Source of the DNA: an uncultured Pseudomonadota bacterium
GTDB taxonomy: Bacteria; Myxococcota_A; Bradymonadia; Bradymonadales; Bradymonadaceae
NCBI GenBank assembly: GCA_913057905.1
Contig: CAJXPB010000001.1
Coordinates: 1,612,001-1,676,000, forward strand
Direction: 5' to 3'
Length of the DNA: 64,000 nt
Shown: in pieces, positions 10,201 to 17,902 of the stretch
Layout: each line of letters begins with the position of its first letter
Numbering within the stretch: the first letter of the stretch is position 1
Position numbers and translations under genes: made by a program
Notes under the pieces: model-generated
Database searches by the model: none
Seen by the model: only the letters and a program-made list of their open reading frames with translations
Told to the model about the DNA's origin: nothing

Positions 10201-10445
10201 CGAAGACCGAGTTCGGCCTGATCCGGAACCTCCTCCCATTCGATCCACGATTCCTGGACGGCCGCCTCATCGCAGGCCTCGACGGCCGCTCGCCAGGACT
10301 CCCGGGCGGACAGGCCCGACTCGCGGGCCGCGGCCATCAGATCGGAGACGCGGACTCCGCCGTCCGTTTGACGGGCGTCGTCGATAAGGGCATCAAATGT
10401 CTCGTCTAGCGTCGTCACGAATCCATCCAACATCCAGAGATTCAA
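7269..10445 (-). CDS. Large protein of unknown function with C-terminal membrane helices
   Basis: A 1058-residue protein I do not recognise. The first ~900 residues are soluble-looking, acidic and helical, with many Trp, Arg and Asp residues and no nucleotide-binding or catalytic motif visible. The last ~150 residues carry four hydrophobic helices (the first about WLALLVGAVMLLDFG, the last HILVWTGFALFVGVFFGLL). Start is TTG at 10445, four bases after AAGG; an in-frame ATG at 10433 is the alternative. It converges on the Rieske gene with only 7 bases between stops and is divergent from the P-type ATPase. No repeat structure is obvious. Confidence 0.6.
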   Translation of the reverse strand: MNLWMLDGFVTTLDETFDALIDDARQTDGGVRVSDLMAAARESGLSARESWRAAVEACDEAAVQESWIEWEEVPDQAELGLRLQVLADAPQIVPKLADFLFFFFRASAPELYRPAALAIGRHSWTYPALFDGLETYAEQRDLAVDGPISLTGDRSRRRLLMATTARHVHAPEGHASRAFPVEVEPMSKVREHPIADIAVLCLCSEFLLAAGIEDEAFVQLSWELAESIHGFLGQGGSQRGLVRAWGQMLGALERLDADRAVSTWSDTLVTFEQRDDRTYSEHLATFWEFDAAIVAGVDGETDFLKRADVDEIGELFNTSDLRWLSRIRRWQWQLRRNPGSTQSFTQNGWSDGPGRETADPEIAVFLEMVVDRVAGGEELHRAVHRWIASRIDRLTDSSRWWARPDESRALGSFLVLDAVRYRPPPRATLCRLFDGAGISRDAPQTSAGSEVEGIAGLPWEGFHDLLWQIFRLEGAPADFPVESESFASIGDAERLLGFIRAGQTVRDLDILVDALEHFLRLELASEGDFEPRRFLYRVAARKPHPSLFVELARRTRGRTYIDESGTEVNLRQMLEAVAASTEDWFPELQQARGSLKTIDAFDDLQDALHEFADQIDPRIPDSETHHRGLVALLVRTVPDDGELLADSTATEGSTTADELTAAVADQMRVLRQMTAELFDNTAADFADMHRATRNISARLNRILEHLSPYLAAGDTEILRATTSRLQQRLAAWTNILEHGLETPLTRVSWPLEDAGREVFEELRDVTRELASNPMQVRAFRLAYEWLQRRHPATSGDPAGAELPLDESEYWEFERELLAAAATTTDELDLGAEWLSFLAERWERLATVAMELQAEPHVVDLVRSGDFAPLRRRARHSVTVERLEQWLADRYHLPALSALIGNADAGERRWLPPMFRATTRMVSNFTHVWLALLVGAVMLLDFGDAWVELARQGDISGIAITVTIGLGGTFLYLLADIFRKTDSPFNDPNAGLRVGRLARIVAFFGVCFVYTVLVTGGLWYLFSATDLVIRGDGATLHILVWTGFALFVGVFFGLLTDAG

Positions 10446-10578
10446 TTACCTTCACATCTTCGGCTCTCGGGTCTGTCCAGCCTTCGGGGGTCTCTGCTAG
10501 CCTTTCAGTGTGATCAGCTTCGCCCGGTCTCGCAACGACCGGTGTCCTACCAATTTCTTTCGAAAGAGGATTCAGGGG

Positions 10579-13239
10579 ATGACCTTGTCGAACCCGTGGT
10601 CTCGCTCGGCCCAGGAACTCGCCGACACCCTGGAAGTCTCAGTCGACGACGGACTCTCCCAGAACGAAGTCGGCGAACGAAAACAGCGATTCGGCCCAAA
10701 CCAGCTCCGAGAGGCCGAACGGCGGTCGATCTGGGAACTCCTCGTCGAGCAGTTCAAGAGCCTTGTCGTCGCACTCTTGGCGGCCGCGGCCGTCGCCGCA
10801 CTTCTATTTGGCCACACCCTCGATGCGGCAGCCATCGCGGTCGTCCTTTTTCTGAACACCGCCATCGGCTTCTGGACCGAGTACGGCGCAATGCGGTCGA
10901 TGGAAGCACTCCGCGAGATGGGGGACATCGAGGCCACGGTCGTGCGGGACGGCGAGCCCATACAGCTCCACGCCCGAGAGATCGTCCCCGGCGATATCGT
11001 GCATCTGTCTCGTGGAGACGTCGTTCCCGCCGATCTTCGACTCGTCGACACCGACGATCTGGAGGCCGACGAATCGGCGCTGACCGGAGAGTCGGTCCCC
11101 GTGGACAAGTCCCCGGAATCGGTTTCCGAGGCGACGGAACTCGCCGAGCGCACAAGCATGCTCTTCCGCGGGACGGTGATTACCCGCGGAGAAGCGACGG
11201 CGATCACCGTCGCAACCGGGATGGACACCGAACTCGGCGAGATCTCCGAAATGGTGGACAGAGCCGATCGCGACCGGGTCCCCCTGGAGAAGCGGCTGGA
11301 CCGACTCGGGCGGCAACTCGTGTGGGTCGTGCTGGCCGTAGCCGCGCTGGTGGGGCTCGCCGGAGCCTGGGCCGGCAGAGACCTGCTTTTGATGGTCGAG
11401 ACGTCCATCGCCCTGGCGGTCGCAGCCGTCCCGGAGGGCCTGCCGATCGTGGCAACGGTCGCGCTCTCGTACGGGATGTGGCAGATGAAGCGACAGAATG
11501 CCCTGATCCGATACCTGCCATCGGTCGAGACCCTGGGGACGACGACGACCATCTGCGTCGACAAGACGGGGACCCTCACCGAAAACCGGATGAGCATCGA
11601 AGTCCTCGCCACACCGGATCAGCTATTTGAAGTGCAGCGTGACGACGAGGGGACCGCGCGGTTTTTCGACGGCGAGGCCACTGTCGAGATGACCGACGAT
11701 GAGCAGTTGAGCCGGGCCGTCGAAGTCACGGTATTGGCCAATGAGGCGCCGGAGGACGAGACCGAGGCGGCCGACCCGATGGAAGTCGCGATGGTCGAAC
11801 TCGGTGAACAGGCGGGCCGCCCGCGCGAGGACATGCTCGAGCGGTTTCCCCAGGTCCGATTCGTACCCTTCGATACCGAACTCAATCTGATGGCGACCGT
11901 CCACGAGACCGACGATGGGTACATGGTCGCTGTCCAGGGGGCTCCCGAAGACGTGCTGGACCACTGCACCCGGCTGCTAGATCGGGACGAATCACTCGAT
12001 TCATCGAAACGCGAGCGGCTGCACGAACGGGCCGACGCCCTGGCCGCCGACGGATATCGAGTCATCGGACTGGCGACCCGTTCGGCCGACGAGCCGGATG
12101 TCGACTGCTACGAGGACCTCGCCTTCGTCGGATTCGTCGGCCTGATGGATCCTCCGCGTGACGACGTGTCGTCGGCGATCGAAGACTGCCACCGGGCCGG
12201 CGTTCGGTCGGTGATGGTGACTGGCGACCATCCGGAAACCGCCCGATTCATCGCCGAACAGATCGGACTCATCGAAGACGACGATACCGAGCCGGTGGTC
12301 GGCGCGGAACTGGAACAACTGGCCGGCGATACCGACCGGCGACGAGAAAGACTGCTCTCGACCGAGGTCCTGGCGCGGGTCACGCCCAGCCAAAAACTCG
12401 ACCTGATCGATCTGCTGGTCGAGGAGGGCGAGACGGTGGCGATGACCGGCGACGGGGTCAACGACGCACCCGCGCTGCAGAGCGCGGACATCGGGATCGC
12501 GATGGGCGACCGTGGAACTCAGGTCGCCCGAGAGGCGGCAGACATGATTCTGCTCGACGATGCCTTCCCGACCATCGTGAAGGCCCTGGAGCGGGGCCGC
12601 ATCATCTTCGAAAATATCCGCAAGTTCGTCGTCTATCTCCTCTCCGGAAACATCGGCGAGATCTTGCTCGTGGGCGTGGCAGCCGCTCTCGGCGTGCCTC
12701 TCCCGCTTCTGCCATTGCAGATTCTATACTTGAACGTCCTCAACGATGTCTTCCCTGCCCTGGCCCTCGGAGTCGGACAGGGAAGCGGCCACGAGATGGA
12801 TGCCGCACCGCGATCTGCCGACTCTTCGATCCTGGATCGAAGGGACTGGGAAGACGTCGGTGCCTTCGGAATCATCATCGCGCTGGCAGTCGGCGCCGGG
12901 TTTGCCGCCGCACTCACAGTCTTCGACTTCTCGACACAACGCGCCGTAACCGTCTCGTTCTTGTCTCTCTCGGTGGCCCGACTGCTCCACGTCTTCAATA
13001 TGCGGCAGCCAGAATCCGGCATATTCGTCAACGAAATTTCTCGAAATCCATACGTCTGGGGCGCCCTGGGTCTCGACGTCTGCCTGCTCTTGCTGGCTGT
13101 CTACGTGGGTCCCCTGGCCGAAGTGTTGTCGCTGACACCGCCGGGGGCGGTCGGGTGGTTGATCGTCGCCGCCACGAGCCTGGCGCCACTGTTGGCCGGC
13201 CAGTTGTATCTGTCGGTTCGCGGCACCGACGAGCCCTGA
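10579..13239 (+). CDS. P2A-type cation (probably Ca2+) transporting ATPase
   Basis: An 886-residue P-type ATPase of normal length. Landmarks in order: cation-transporter N-domain, actuator TGES motif (ALTGESVPV), membrane helix 4 with PEGLP, phosphorylation site DKTGTLT (Asp at about 328), MVTGDHPETA, and the hinge TGDGVNDAPAL, then the C-terminal helices. PEGLP in helix 4 is typical of P2A pumps (SERCA/PMR1/PacL group), which export Ca2+ or Mn2+ across the inner membrane. No heavy-metal CPx motif occurs. I start at the ATG at 10579, preceded by AGAGGA at 8 bases, rather than the GTG at 10510. Confidence 0.9.
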   Translation: MTLSNPWSRSAQELADTLEVSVDDGLSQNEVGERKQRFGPNQLREAERRSIWELLVEQFKSLVVALLAAAAVAALLFGHTLDAAAIAVVLFLNTAIGFWTEYGAMRSMEALREMGDIEATVVRDGEPIQLHAREIVPGDIVHLSRGDVVPADLRLVDTDDLEADESALTGESVPVDKSPESVSEATELAERTSMLFRGTVITRGEATAITVATGMDTELGEISEMVDRADRDRVPLEKRLDRLGRQLVWVVLAVAALVGLAGAWAGRDLLLMVETSIALAVAAVPEGLPIVATVALSYGMWQMKRQNALIRYLPSVETLGTTTTICVDKTGTLTENRMSIEVLATPDQLFEVQRDDEGTARFFDGEATVEMTDDEQLSRAVEVTVLANEAPEDETEAADPMEVAMVELGEQAGRPREDMLERFPQVRFVPFDTELNLMATVHETDDGYMVAVQGAPEDVLDHCTRLLDRDESLDSSKRERLHERADALAADGYRVIGLATRSADEPDVDCYEDLAFVGFVGLMDPPRDDVSSAIEDCHRAGVRSVMVTGDHPETARFIAEQIGLIEDDDTEPVVGAELEQLAGDTDRRRERLLSTEVLARVTPSQKLDLIDLLVEEGETVAMTGDGVNDAPALQSADIGIAMGDRGTQVAREAADMILLDDAFPTIVKALERGRIIFENIRKFVVYLLSGNIGEILLVGVAAALGVPLPLLPLQILYLNVLNDVFPALALGVGQGSGHEMDAAPRSADSSILDRRDWEDVGAFGIIIALAVGAGFAAALTVFDFSTQRAVTVSFLSLSVARLLHVFNMRQPESGIFVNEISRNPYVWGALGLDVCLLLLAVYVGPLAEVLSLTPPGAVGWLIVAATSLAPLLAGQLYLSVRGTDEP

Positions 13240-13470
13240 ACCAACTGCATCTCGCAAATAGTGCGGCACTCGGCGAGACCCGGTAAATATTTCCCGCCGT
13301 ATCGGGCTCATCGGCCAAGTGACCGGAGATTCCTCCGTCATGAACGGGGGATCTGTCGTTTGACCTGCCGCGGCATGGTGGTTGCATTTTTAAACGAACT
13401 GAGTGGTCTGCTGTCGCAAGCAGCCATGCCTGAATCTGCGCGAACCAACCGACAGATAGGAGTGATATTT

Positions 13471-13641
13471 ATGAGTTCCACCAGTTCGGAATCACCAGCT
13501 AGCGAAGAGTCCCTCGAAGACGAATTCGCCGAAGAACGGCGCAATCGCACCCTCTTCGGTATCGGCATCCTTCTGCTCGCCATTTTGGCGACCGTCGGAA
13601 TCTTCTGGTACTTCGGCGCCGCCTCGGCCGTGGCCTGGTAG
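13471..13641 (+). CDS. Small single-pass membrane protein
   Basis: A 56-residue protein: an acidic Ser/Glu-rich N-terminus (about 30 residues) followed by one hydrophobic helix (LFGIGILLLAILATVGIFWYFG) and a short tail. The start at 13471 has a good GGAG ribosome-binding site 10 bases upstream. It lies between the Ca2+-type ATPase and the arsenic genes; a longer frame beginning further upstream has no support. Small single-helix proteins can tune P-type pumps, but that is speculation here. Confidence 0.6.
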   Translation: MSSTSSESPASEESLEDEFAEERRNRTLFGIGILLLAILATVGIFWYFGAASAVAW

Positions 13642-13699
13642 CAATTCCCATCGGGGGGCTGGGCATGATCCCGCGCGGATGGCCGCACGAGCGTCGGGC

Positions 13700-13727
13700 T
13701 TGAATTAGTTGAAGTATTCAATTATTC
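13700..13727. promoter_or_regulatory. Putative arsenic-type operator before arsM
   Basis: An AT-rich island holds the perfect inverted repeat TTGAA-GTA-TTCAA at 13709-13721, with partial symmetry continuing outward, and a second pairing TTGAAT/ATTCAA at 13700-13721. ArsR/SmtB and MarR operators have this size and symmetry. It sits about 55 bases upstream of the start I prefer for arsM (13776). The local regulator gene is the MarR protein just downstream. Confidence 0.45.
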
Positions 13728-13775
13728 ATGGCATCAATTAAGGTATCGTCCCTCCTTTCAACACCGGGAACTGTC

Positions 13776-14642
13776 ATGACAGCAGACGAAAACGACATCA
13801 GGGAACAAGTGCGCGACAGCTACGGCGAGATTGCCGCCGGACGGACGTCGAGTTGCTGTGGGCCCGGTGAATCTACGGAGGATGAGTCGGCGGGCGGCGC
13901 GCCCTCCTGTTGCGGGACCGGCGACGTCGAAGAGAGGGCCGAAGCCTTGGGCTACGAGCCTGGCGAGCTTCTGGAGATCCCGGAAGATGCGAATCTCGGG
14001 CTCGGCTGCGGGAATCCCACCGCCATCGCGAATCTCGAACCCGGTGAAGTGGTCCTCGACCTGGGTTCAGGCGCCGGGATGGATGCTTTTCTGGCTGCCA
14101 GCCAAGTCGGCGAGGAAGGTCGGGTCATCGGAGTAGACATGACGCCCGAGATGCTGGAACGGGGACGGCGTACGGCTGTCGAAGAAGGCGTTGCCGACCG
14201 AGTCGAATTCAGAGAGGGACACATCGAGGATCTTCCCGTCGTCTCCGAGCGCGCCGACGTGGTTATCTCGAATTGCGTTGTCAACCTGAGCCCGGACAAA
14301 CACAAGGTCTTCCGGGAGGCGTTTCGGGTGCTGAAGCCGGGGGGCCGGCTGGCCGTCAGCGACATCTGTCTGAGCGAGCCATTGCCAGACGCCGTTCGAG
14401 AAGCCGCCGCAACTCATGTGGCCTGCATCGGCGGGGCTGCCCAGGCTGACGAATACATGGAGGCCATTCGGCAGGCTGGCTTCACGGAGCTGAGTTGGAC
14501 TCGCGACGACGCCACACCGATGTTTGAAGCGATTCGCGATGACGCCGTGCTCGCCGAGGCGGTCGAGGAGTTGGGGGACGATAAGTTCGACGAACTCGGC
14601 GAGATCGTCTGGAGCTACCGCGTCGAGGCGCGCAAGCCATGA
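13776..14642 (+). CDS. arsM: Arsenite S-adenosylmethionine methyltransferase
   Basis: A 288-residue class I methyltransferase that converts As(III) thiolates to methylated arsenicals. It has the SAM-binding VLDLGSGAG, GVDMTPEM and the three spaced cysteines of ArsM: Cys78 (GLGCGNP), a Cys in ISNCVVNLSPDK and one in HVACIGGA, matching Cys72/174/224 of the algal enzyme. Two CC pairs (27-28, 45-46) add further thiols near the N-terminus. I chose ATG 13776 because MTADENDIREQVRDSYGEIA is the usual family start, GGGA lies upstream, and the ATG at 13728 overlaps the putative operator. Its stop overlaps the start of the MarR gene, so the two form an operon. Confidence 0.93.
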   Translation: MTADENDIREQVRDSYGEIAAGRTSSCCGPGESTEDESAGGAPSCCGTGDVEERAEALGYEPGELLEIPEDANLGLGCGNPTAIANLEPGEVVLDLGSGAGMDAFLAASQVGEEGRVIGVDMTPEMLERGRRTAVEEGVADRVEFREGHIEDLPVVSERADVVISNCVVNLSPDKHKVFREAFRVLKPGGRLAVSDICLSEPLPDAVREAAATHVACIGGAAQADEYMEAIRQAGFTELSWTRDDATPMFEAIRDDAVLAEAVEELGDDKFDELGEIVWSYRVEARKP

Positions 14643-15097
14643 AACCGACATCCGACTTTACCGACGCACTTCTTCAGGTCAGCCGTCGGTTCGGCATGCT
14701 CGAACGCGACGCCGTCTGTTGTGGTGACGTGACCGTCCGACAATGCTTTGCCCTGCAGATTCTTCAGGGAGAGCCGCTCGACGTCGGGACAATCGCCGAA
14801 CGCATGGGAGTGACGCCGGGAGCCACCACACGGCTCATCGACGGAATGATGGCCCGCGGCTGGGTGGATCGCCGTCGTGATCCGAATGACCGACGACGAG
14901 TACTTCTGGAGCTAACCGAGGAGGGCCGCCAGGAAGCCGAGCACCTGAGAGATCAAACCGAGCAGATCGTCGAGTCGGTGGTGTCCGAAGTACCGGCCGA
15001 CCAACGCGAAAAAGTCTTCGAAGCCATTGACCTCCTGGCCGACGCCTTCGTTGAGGCAGATGTCGACATCAGTTGCTGCCGTCCATCGGATCGATAG
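14639..15097 (+). CDS. MarR-family regulator with paired cysteines, likely As(III)-responsive
   Basis: A 152-residue winged-helix protein of the MarR family: VGTIAERMGVTPGATTRLIDGMMARGWVDRRRDPNDRRRVLLELT contains the recognition helix and the wing. Unusual Cys placement stands out: Cys27-Cys28 with Cys36 (VCCGDVTVRQC) at the N-terminus and Cys146-Cys147 near the C-terminus. Such clusters are suited to bind a trivalent arsenical or to oxidise. The start codon overlaps the arsM stop (ATGA), so it is translationally coupled to arsM and probably represses the pair through the operator at 13700-13727. Arsenic sensing is inferred from context and Cys pattern. Confidence 0.85.
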   Translation: MKPTSDFTDALLQVSRRFGMLERDAVCCGDVTVRQCFALQILQGEPLDVGTIAERMGVTPGATTRLIDGMMARGWVDRRRDPNDRRRVLLELTEEGRQEAEHLRDQTEQIVESVVSEVPADQREKVFEAIDLLADAFVEADVDISCCRPSDR

Positions 15098-15112
15098 GTC
15101 GGCGCAAATCAG

Positions 15113-15232
15113 TTATTCGGGGAAGTACCGGCGCGTGCGGTTGGCGATCGACACCAGCGCCAGCATCACCGGGAACTCGACCAGTATACCGACGGTCGTC
15201 GCCAGCGCCGCTCCGGATGGGAGCCGCCCTGA
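15113..15232 (-). pseudogene. 3' remnant of an ACR3-type arsenite efflux gene
   Basis: On the minus strand a 39-codon open frame ends in TAA at 15113-15115 and encodes [19 protein letters not shown] followed by [15 protein letters not shown]. This is the characteristic last membrane helix and tail of ACR3 arsenite permeases (SGAAL...VGVLVEVPVML...NRT). Nothing upstream in this frame continues the gene: an in-frame TGA lies at 15233 and then the toxin-antitoxin-like pair begins. Only about 10% of the pump gene survives. It is convergent to arsM-marR, showing that a fuller arsenic cluster once existed here. Confidence 0.75.
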
Positions 15233-15267
15233 TCACATGTCATGTTTTTGCGCCCACGTCCGATAGC

Positions 15268-15792
15268 CTAATCGTTGCGTCCCTTGAAGTCCTCCCAGGC
15301 CACCTTCACTTCATCGACCTCGACGGCTTCTTTGATCTTTAACATGGTGGCCAAACGCGGCTTTGAGCTACTATTGAAGAAGCGAGACAATGAAGGAAGC
15401 GGGATGCCCGTACGTTCCGACAACTCGGTGAGCGTGCCGCACTCGTCTTCGACCTGTCGGAGTAGCTCGTTTTTGAACGCGCGAATATTTTGGCCAATTT
15501 GGTCGAGGTCGTCGAGACGGATCGTAACTCCCTCACCGTGGGGCTCTCCCTCGGAGCAGGCGTCAATCACATCCTGAATGTCCGCAACGATCTCATCACG
15601 CTCACCCTCCTCGCTCTCCTCTCGCCACATCATCATGAGATCGTAGACGCCCAAGTAATCTTGAGCAGTCTCGACGGCCGCCACGATAAATTCCTCTGGA
15701 AGGCCCTGGCGGTCCATTTCGTAGGCAACGCGATAGAGATTCATTAAGCGCCGACTTTCGGGATTGTCCGTTTTTGGCGCAGTCTGCATCAC
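15268..15792 (-). CDS. Putative antitoxin with C-terminal helix-turn-helix
   Basis: A 174-residue acidic protein. The N-terminal two thirds are helical and acidic without a recognised fold; the C-terminal part (about 130-170) reads LTELSERTGIPLPSLSRFFNSSSKPRLATMLKI, a clear Cro/XRE-type helix-turn-helix. Two ATG codons open it (15792, 15789); the first overlaps the upstream gene's end by 4 bases, indicating translational coupling. Second place in a two-gene unit behind a small basic protein is the HigBA order (toxin first). Function as antitoxin and autorepressor is inferred from layout. Confidence 0.55.
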   Translation of the reverse strand: MMQTAPKTDNPESRRLMNLYRVAYEMDRQGLPEEFIVAAVETAQDYLGVYDLMMMWREESEEGERDEIVADIQDVIDACSEGEPHGEGVTIRLDDLDQIGQNIRAFKNELLRQVEDECGTLTELSERTGIPLPSLSRFFNSSSKPRLATMLKIKEAVEVDEVKVAWEDFKGRND

Positions 15793-16184
15793 AATCTCCC
15801 TTCTTCGGTGTAATTCCCTCGACGAATGCGTTCAATATGTACGTCGAAACGAGCCAACTCCCGTAACTCCTTTTTTCGGCTGTCTTTCACGTAGGCCTCA
15901 GACAAATACGCCGTATCATCAATAACGGCGACCGGCAGCCGAAGTTGTACCCTTCCCGGCCCAATGTTGTGCCACTTCATCTTAAAGCCGTTTTGGATAC
16001 GCCCCCTCCTCCCCTTCGCCGGTGACCAAAACCTGCTGCGGTCAAATTCCACTGGATCAGGGTAATCGTGCAGCAACAGTATGTCGGGCCGAAGGAAGGT
16101 CTCGTAGGTCGACCTCGATATGTGGTGTCCGTGCAAGAGGTTCAAATATGAGTTCAATGCCTCTCGCGTAATGACGATATCCAT
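15789..16184 (-). CDS. Putative toxin, small basic protein
   Basis: A 131-residue basic protein I cannot assign to a named family. The C-terminal segment TAYLSEAYVKDSRKKELREL followed by a basic helix is reminiscent of the RelE/HigB core strand-helix (hydrophobic strand, then K-[KD]-x-K and an amphipathic helix), but N-terminal features differ. It is the first gene of a coupled pair with an HTH protein and is preceded at 16221-16238 by a palindromic AT-rich element. The pair sits exactly where the ACR3 gene is broken off, as expected of a mobile toxin-antitoxin cassette. Toxin function is inference. Confidence 0.5.
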   Translation of the reverse strand: MDIVITREALNSYLNLLHGHHISRSTYETFLRPDILLLHDYPDPVEFDRSRFWSPAKGRRGRIQNGFKMKWHNIGPGRVQLRLPVAVIDDTAYLSEAYVKDSRKKELRELARFDVHIERIRRGNYTEEGRL

Positions 16185-16220
16185 CTGCCGAACCGAAACA
16201 GTTACATTTACAGACTAAAC

Positions 16221-16238
16221 GTTATTACCGTAATTAAC
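16221..16238. promoter_or_regulatory. Palindromic operator candidate of the toxin-antitoxin-like pair
   Basis: GTTATTAC-C-GTAATTAAC: a perfect ATTAC/GTAAT core with near-complete outer arms, 37 bases upstream of the first gene's ATG and in an AT-rich island. Placement suits autoregulation by the HTH protein. Confidence 0.45.
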
Positions 16239-16345
16239 ATTCCGGTTCAACGTGACTTTCGGCCTCTTCTTGGCTTCGACGGGCCCGAATAGGGTCGACC
16301 GGGAGCAGCCGCATTGCTCTGTATCTCCGGCGGGACGCCCCGTGA

Positions 16346-17260
16346 TCAGTGCGCCTCGCCGTTGCGACCGATGATCGCGAAGACCCCCTTCATCACCACG
16401 ACGGCCACGGCACCGACGACAAGTCCGACAACACCTTCCACAGCGTAGGGGGTGACCGCCTCCAGGGGCCCCGTAGCGTGGGCGATATCGTGGACGACGC
16501 GTTTCAACGGTTCGATGTAGTGGGCGTAGATACCCCCGCCGACCAGAAGCATCGCCACGGTCCCCACAACCCCCAACCCCTTCATAAAGACGGGCGACCC
16601 CTGGACGAGGGCGTCTCCGATGGATTCCTGAAATCCACCGTTGTCCTGCATCCTCAGCCCCAGGTCATCGATCTTCACTATCCCGGCGACCAACCCGTAC
16701 ACACCGAGCACAACCCCGACACTGACTACAATGAGCACGCCAAGTTGCACCGCCAGAGTCGCAGCAGTCACCGCGCTCAAGGCAATGACGAGGATCTCGG
16801 CCGACAGGATGAAGTCGGTCCGAATGGCACCGTTGATCCGCTTTTTTTCGAACTCCTTCATGTTGACGTCTTTGTCCCGAAACGCCTTCTTCAGGTCTTC
16901 GCGCCGAGACTTCTCCTCCTCCTTGTGGAAGAGCTTGTGCTGAATCTTGTGGACGGCCTCGTAGCAGAGGTAGGTGCCGCCCAGCATCAGTAGAGGAATC
17001 AACAGCCACGAGGCGAAGGCGCTCAACAGCAGCGCGACCGGGATAAGGATGGCCTTGTTGAGCGTCGCCCCCTTGGCCACCTCCCAGATGACCGGCAATT
17101 CCCGCTTGGAGGCGAATCCGGTGACCTGCTCGGCGTTTACGGCCAGGTCATCGCCGATCAGACCGGCGGTCTTTTTCGCCGCGACTTTCGACATCATGGC
17201 GACATCGTCGAGCAATACGGCGATGTCGTCCAAAAGGGTCAGCAGATTTGCAGCAGCCAT
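16346..17260 (-). CDS. DUF808 (YedI-like) inner-membrane protein
   Basis: A 304-residue membrane protein matching the DUF808 family, whose members begin with LLTLLDDIA.LLDDVA.MSKVAAKKTAGLIGDDLAVN as seen here at residues 5-43. About six to eight hydrophobic helices follow, interrupted by a charged cytoplasmic loop (KLFHKEEEKSRREDLKKAFRD). Family function is not established. It is single-gene, 18 bases upstream of the next gene on the same strand (phosphatase lipoprotein, ending region 17279). Confidence 0.85.
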   Translation of the reverse strand: MAAANLLTLLDDIAVLLDDVAMMSKVAAKKTAGLIGDDLAVNAEQVTGFASKRELPVIWEVAKGATLNKAILIPVALLLSAFASWLLIPLLMLGGTYLCYEAVHKIQHKLFHKEEEKSRREDLKKAFRDKDVNMKEFEKKRINGAIRTDFILSAEILVIALSAVTAATLAVQLGVLIVVSVGVVLGVYGLVAGIVKIDDLGLRMQDNGGFQESIGDALVQGSPVFMKGLGVVGTVAMLLVGGGIYAHYIEPLKRVVHDIAHATGPLEAVTPYAVEGVVGLVVGAVAVVVMKGVFAIIGRNGEAH

Positions 17261-17278
17261 CGAGTGTTCCCCAGTACA

Positions 17279-17878
17279 TTAGTTGGAATCTGAAGCGGGC
17301 ATCGGGAGGCAGACAGCCTCTCCGTACGAGATCCTGTGGGCGGAGGCTCGCTCGGAAAGCGGTGTGCCCTTCAACTCGCCTATCAGAAGAGAGGCGACCT
17401 TCCCGTGCGTGACCATAACTACGTGTTTGCCGTCGACTCCTTCGGCCCGGGCGCGGTCAATCGCCTCCAGGATGCGCTCTCGTCCCTCGTCGAGCGACTC
17501 ATCCTCCAGAGCGCTCAGTTCACCGGTCAAGCCAATCGGCTCGCCCAGATCCATGAGTTCTGCGGTCATGCGGGTTCGGCCCGTCGGGCTGGCAAAGACG
17601 GCCCTCACAGGTCGCGGCACCTCGGCACCCAGCTTCTTGGCCTGAATGCGCCCCTTCTCCGTCAGGGTGTTGAGCTGTTCGGTCGTCAGCCCCGGCGGCG
17701 CACCCTCGAGGCTGCCGTAGGCCTGAGCGTGACGAACCACGCAGAGCTGAGATGCCTCCATCTGGTCGGCCGCCCCGCTCGTTGCAGACGCACCTGCTTT
17801 GGTACCCTCGCCGGTTGCACAAGAGGCGAGCAGGAACAATACAAGCACGATTTCCCAGAACGAACGACTACTTTCCAT
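17279..17878 (-). CDS. Histidine-phosphatase superfamily (SixA/phosphoglycerate-mutase-like) lipoprotein
   Basis: Lipobox LLASC with Cys at residue 20 predicts lipid anchoring outside the cytoplasm. The catalytic loop appears as VVRHAQAYG (Arg49, His50); the usual RHG is RHA here, a substitution also typical of SixA-like members (RHA/RHG). Later MVTHGKVASLLIGEL provides the second catalytic His, and FASPTGRTRMTAELM the second Arg region. So the active site looks complete. The substrate is unknown; secreted members act on phospho-compounds. It lies just upstream of the DUF808 gene on the same strand and may be cotranscribed. Confidence 0.8.
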   Translation of the reverse strand: MESSRSFWEIVLVLFLLASCATGEGTKAGASATSGAADQMEASQLCVVRHAQAYGSLEGAPPGLTTEQLNTLTEKGRIQAKKLGAEVPRPVRAVFASPTGRTRMTAELMDLGEPIGLTGELSALEDESLDEGRERILEAIDRARAEGVDGKHVVMVTHGKVASLLIGELKGTPLSERASAHRISYGEAVCLPMPASDSN

Positions 17879-17902
17879 TCTCGACTCTCCGTTGGCGGAA
17901 GC

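Noticed and set aside
13261..13470. N-terminal extension of the small membrane protein at 13471
   Set aside because: The extension has no ribosome-binding site, whereas GGAG lies properly before 13471.
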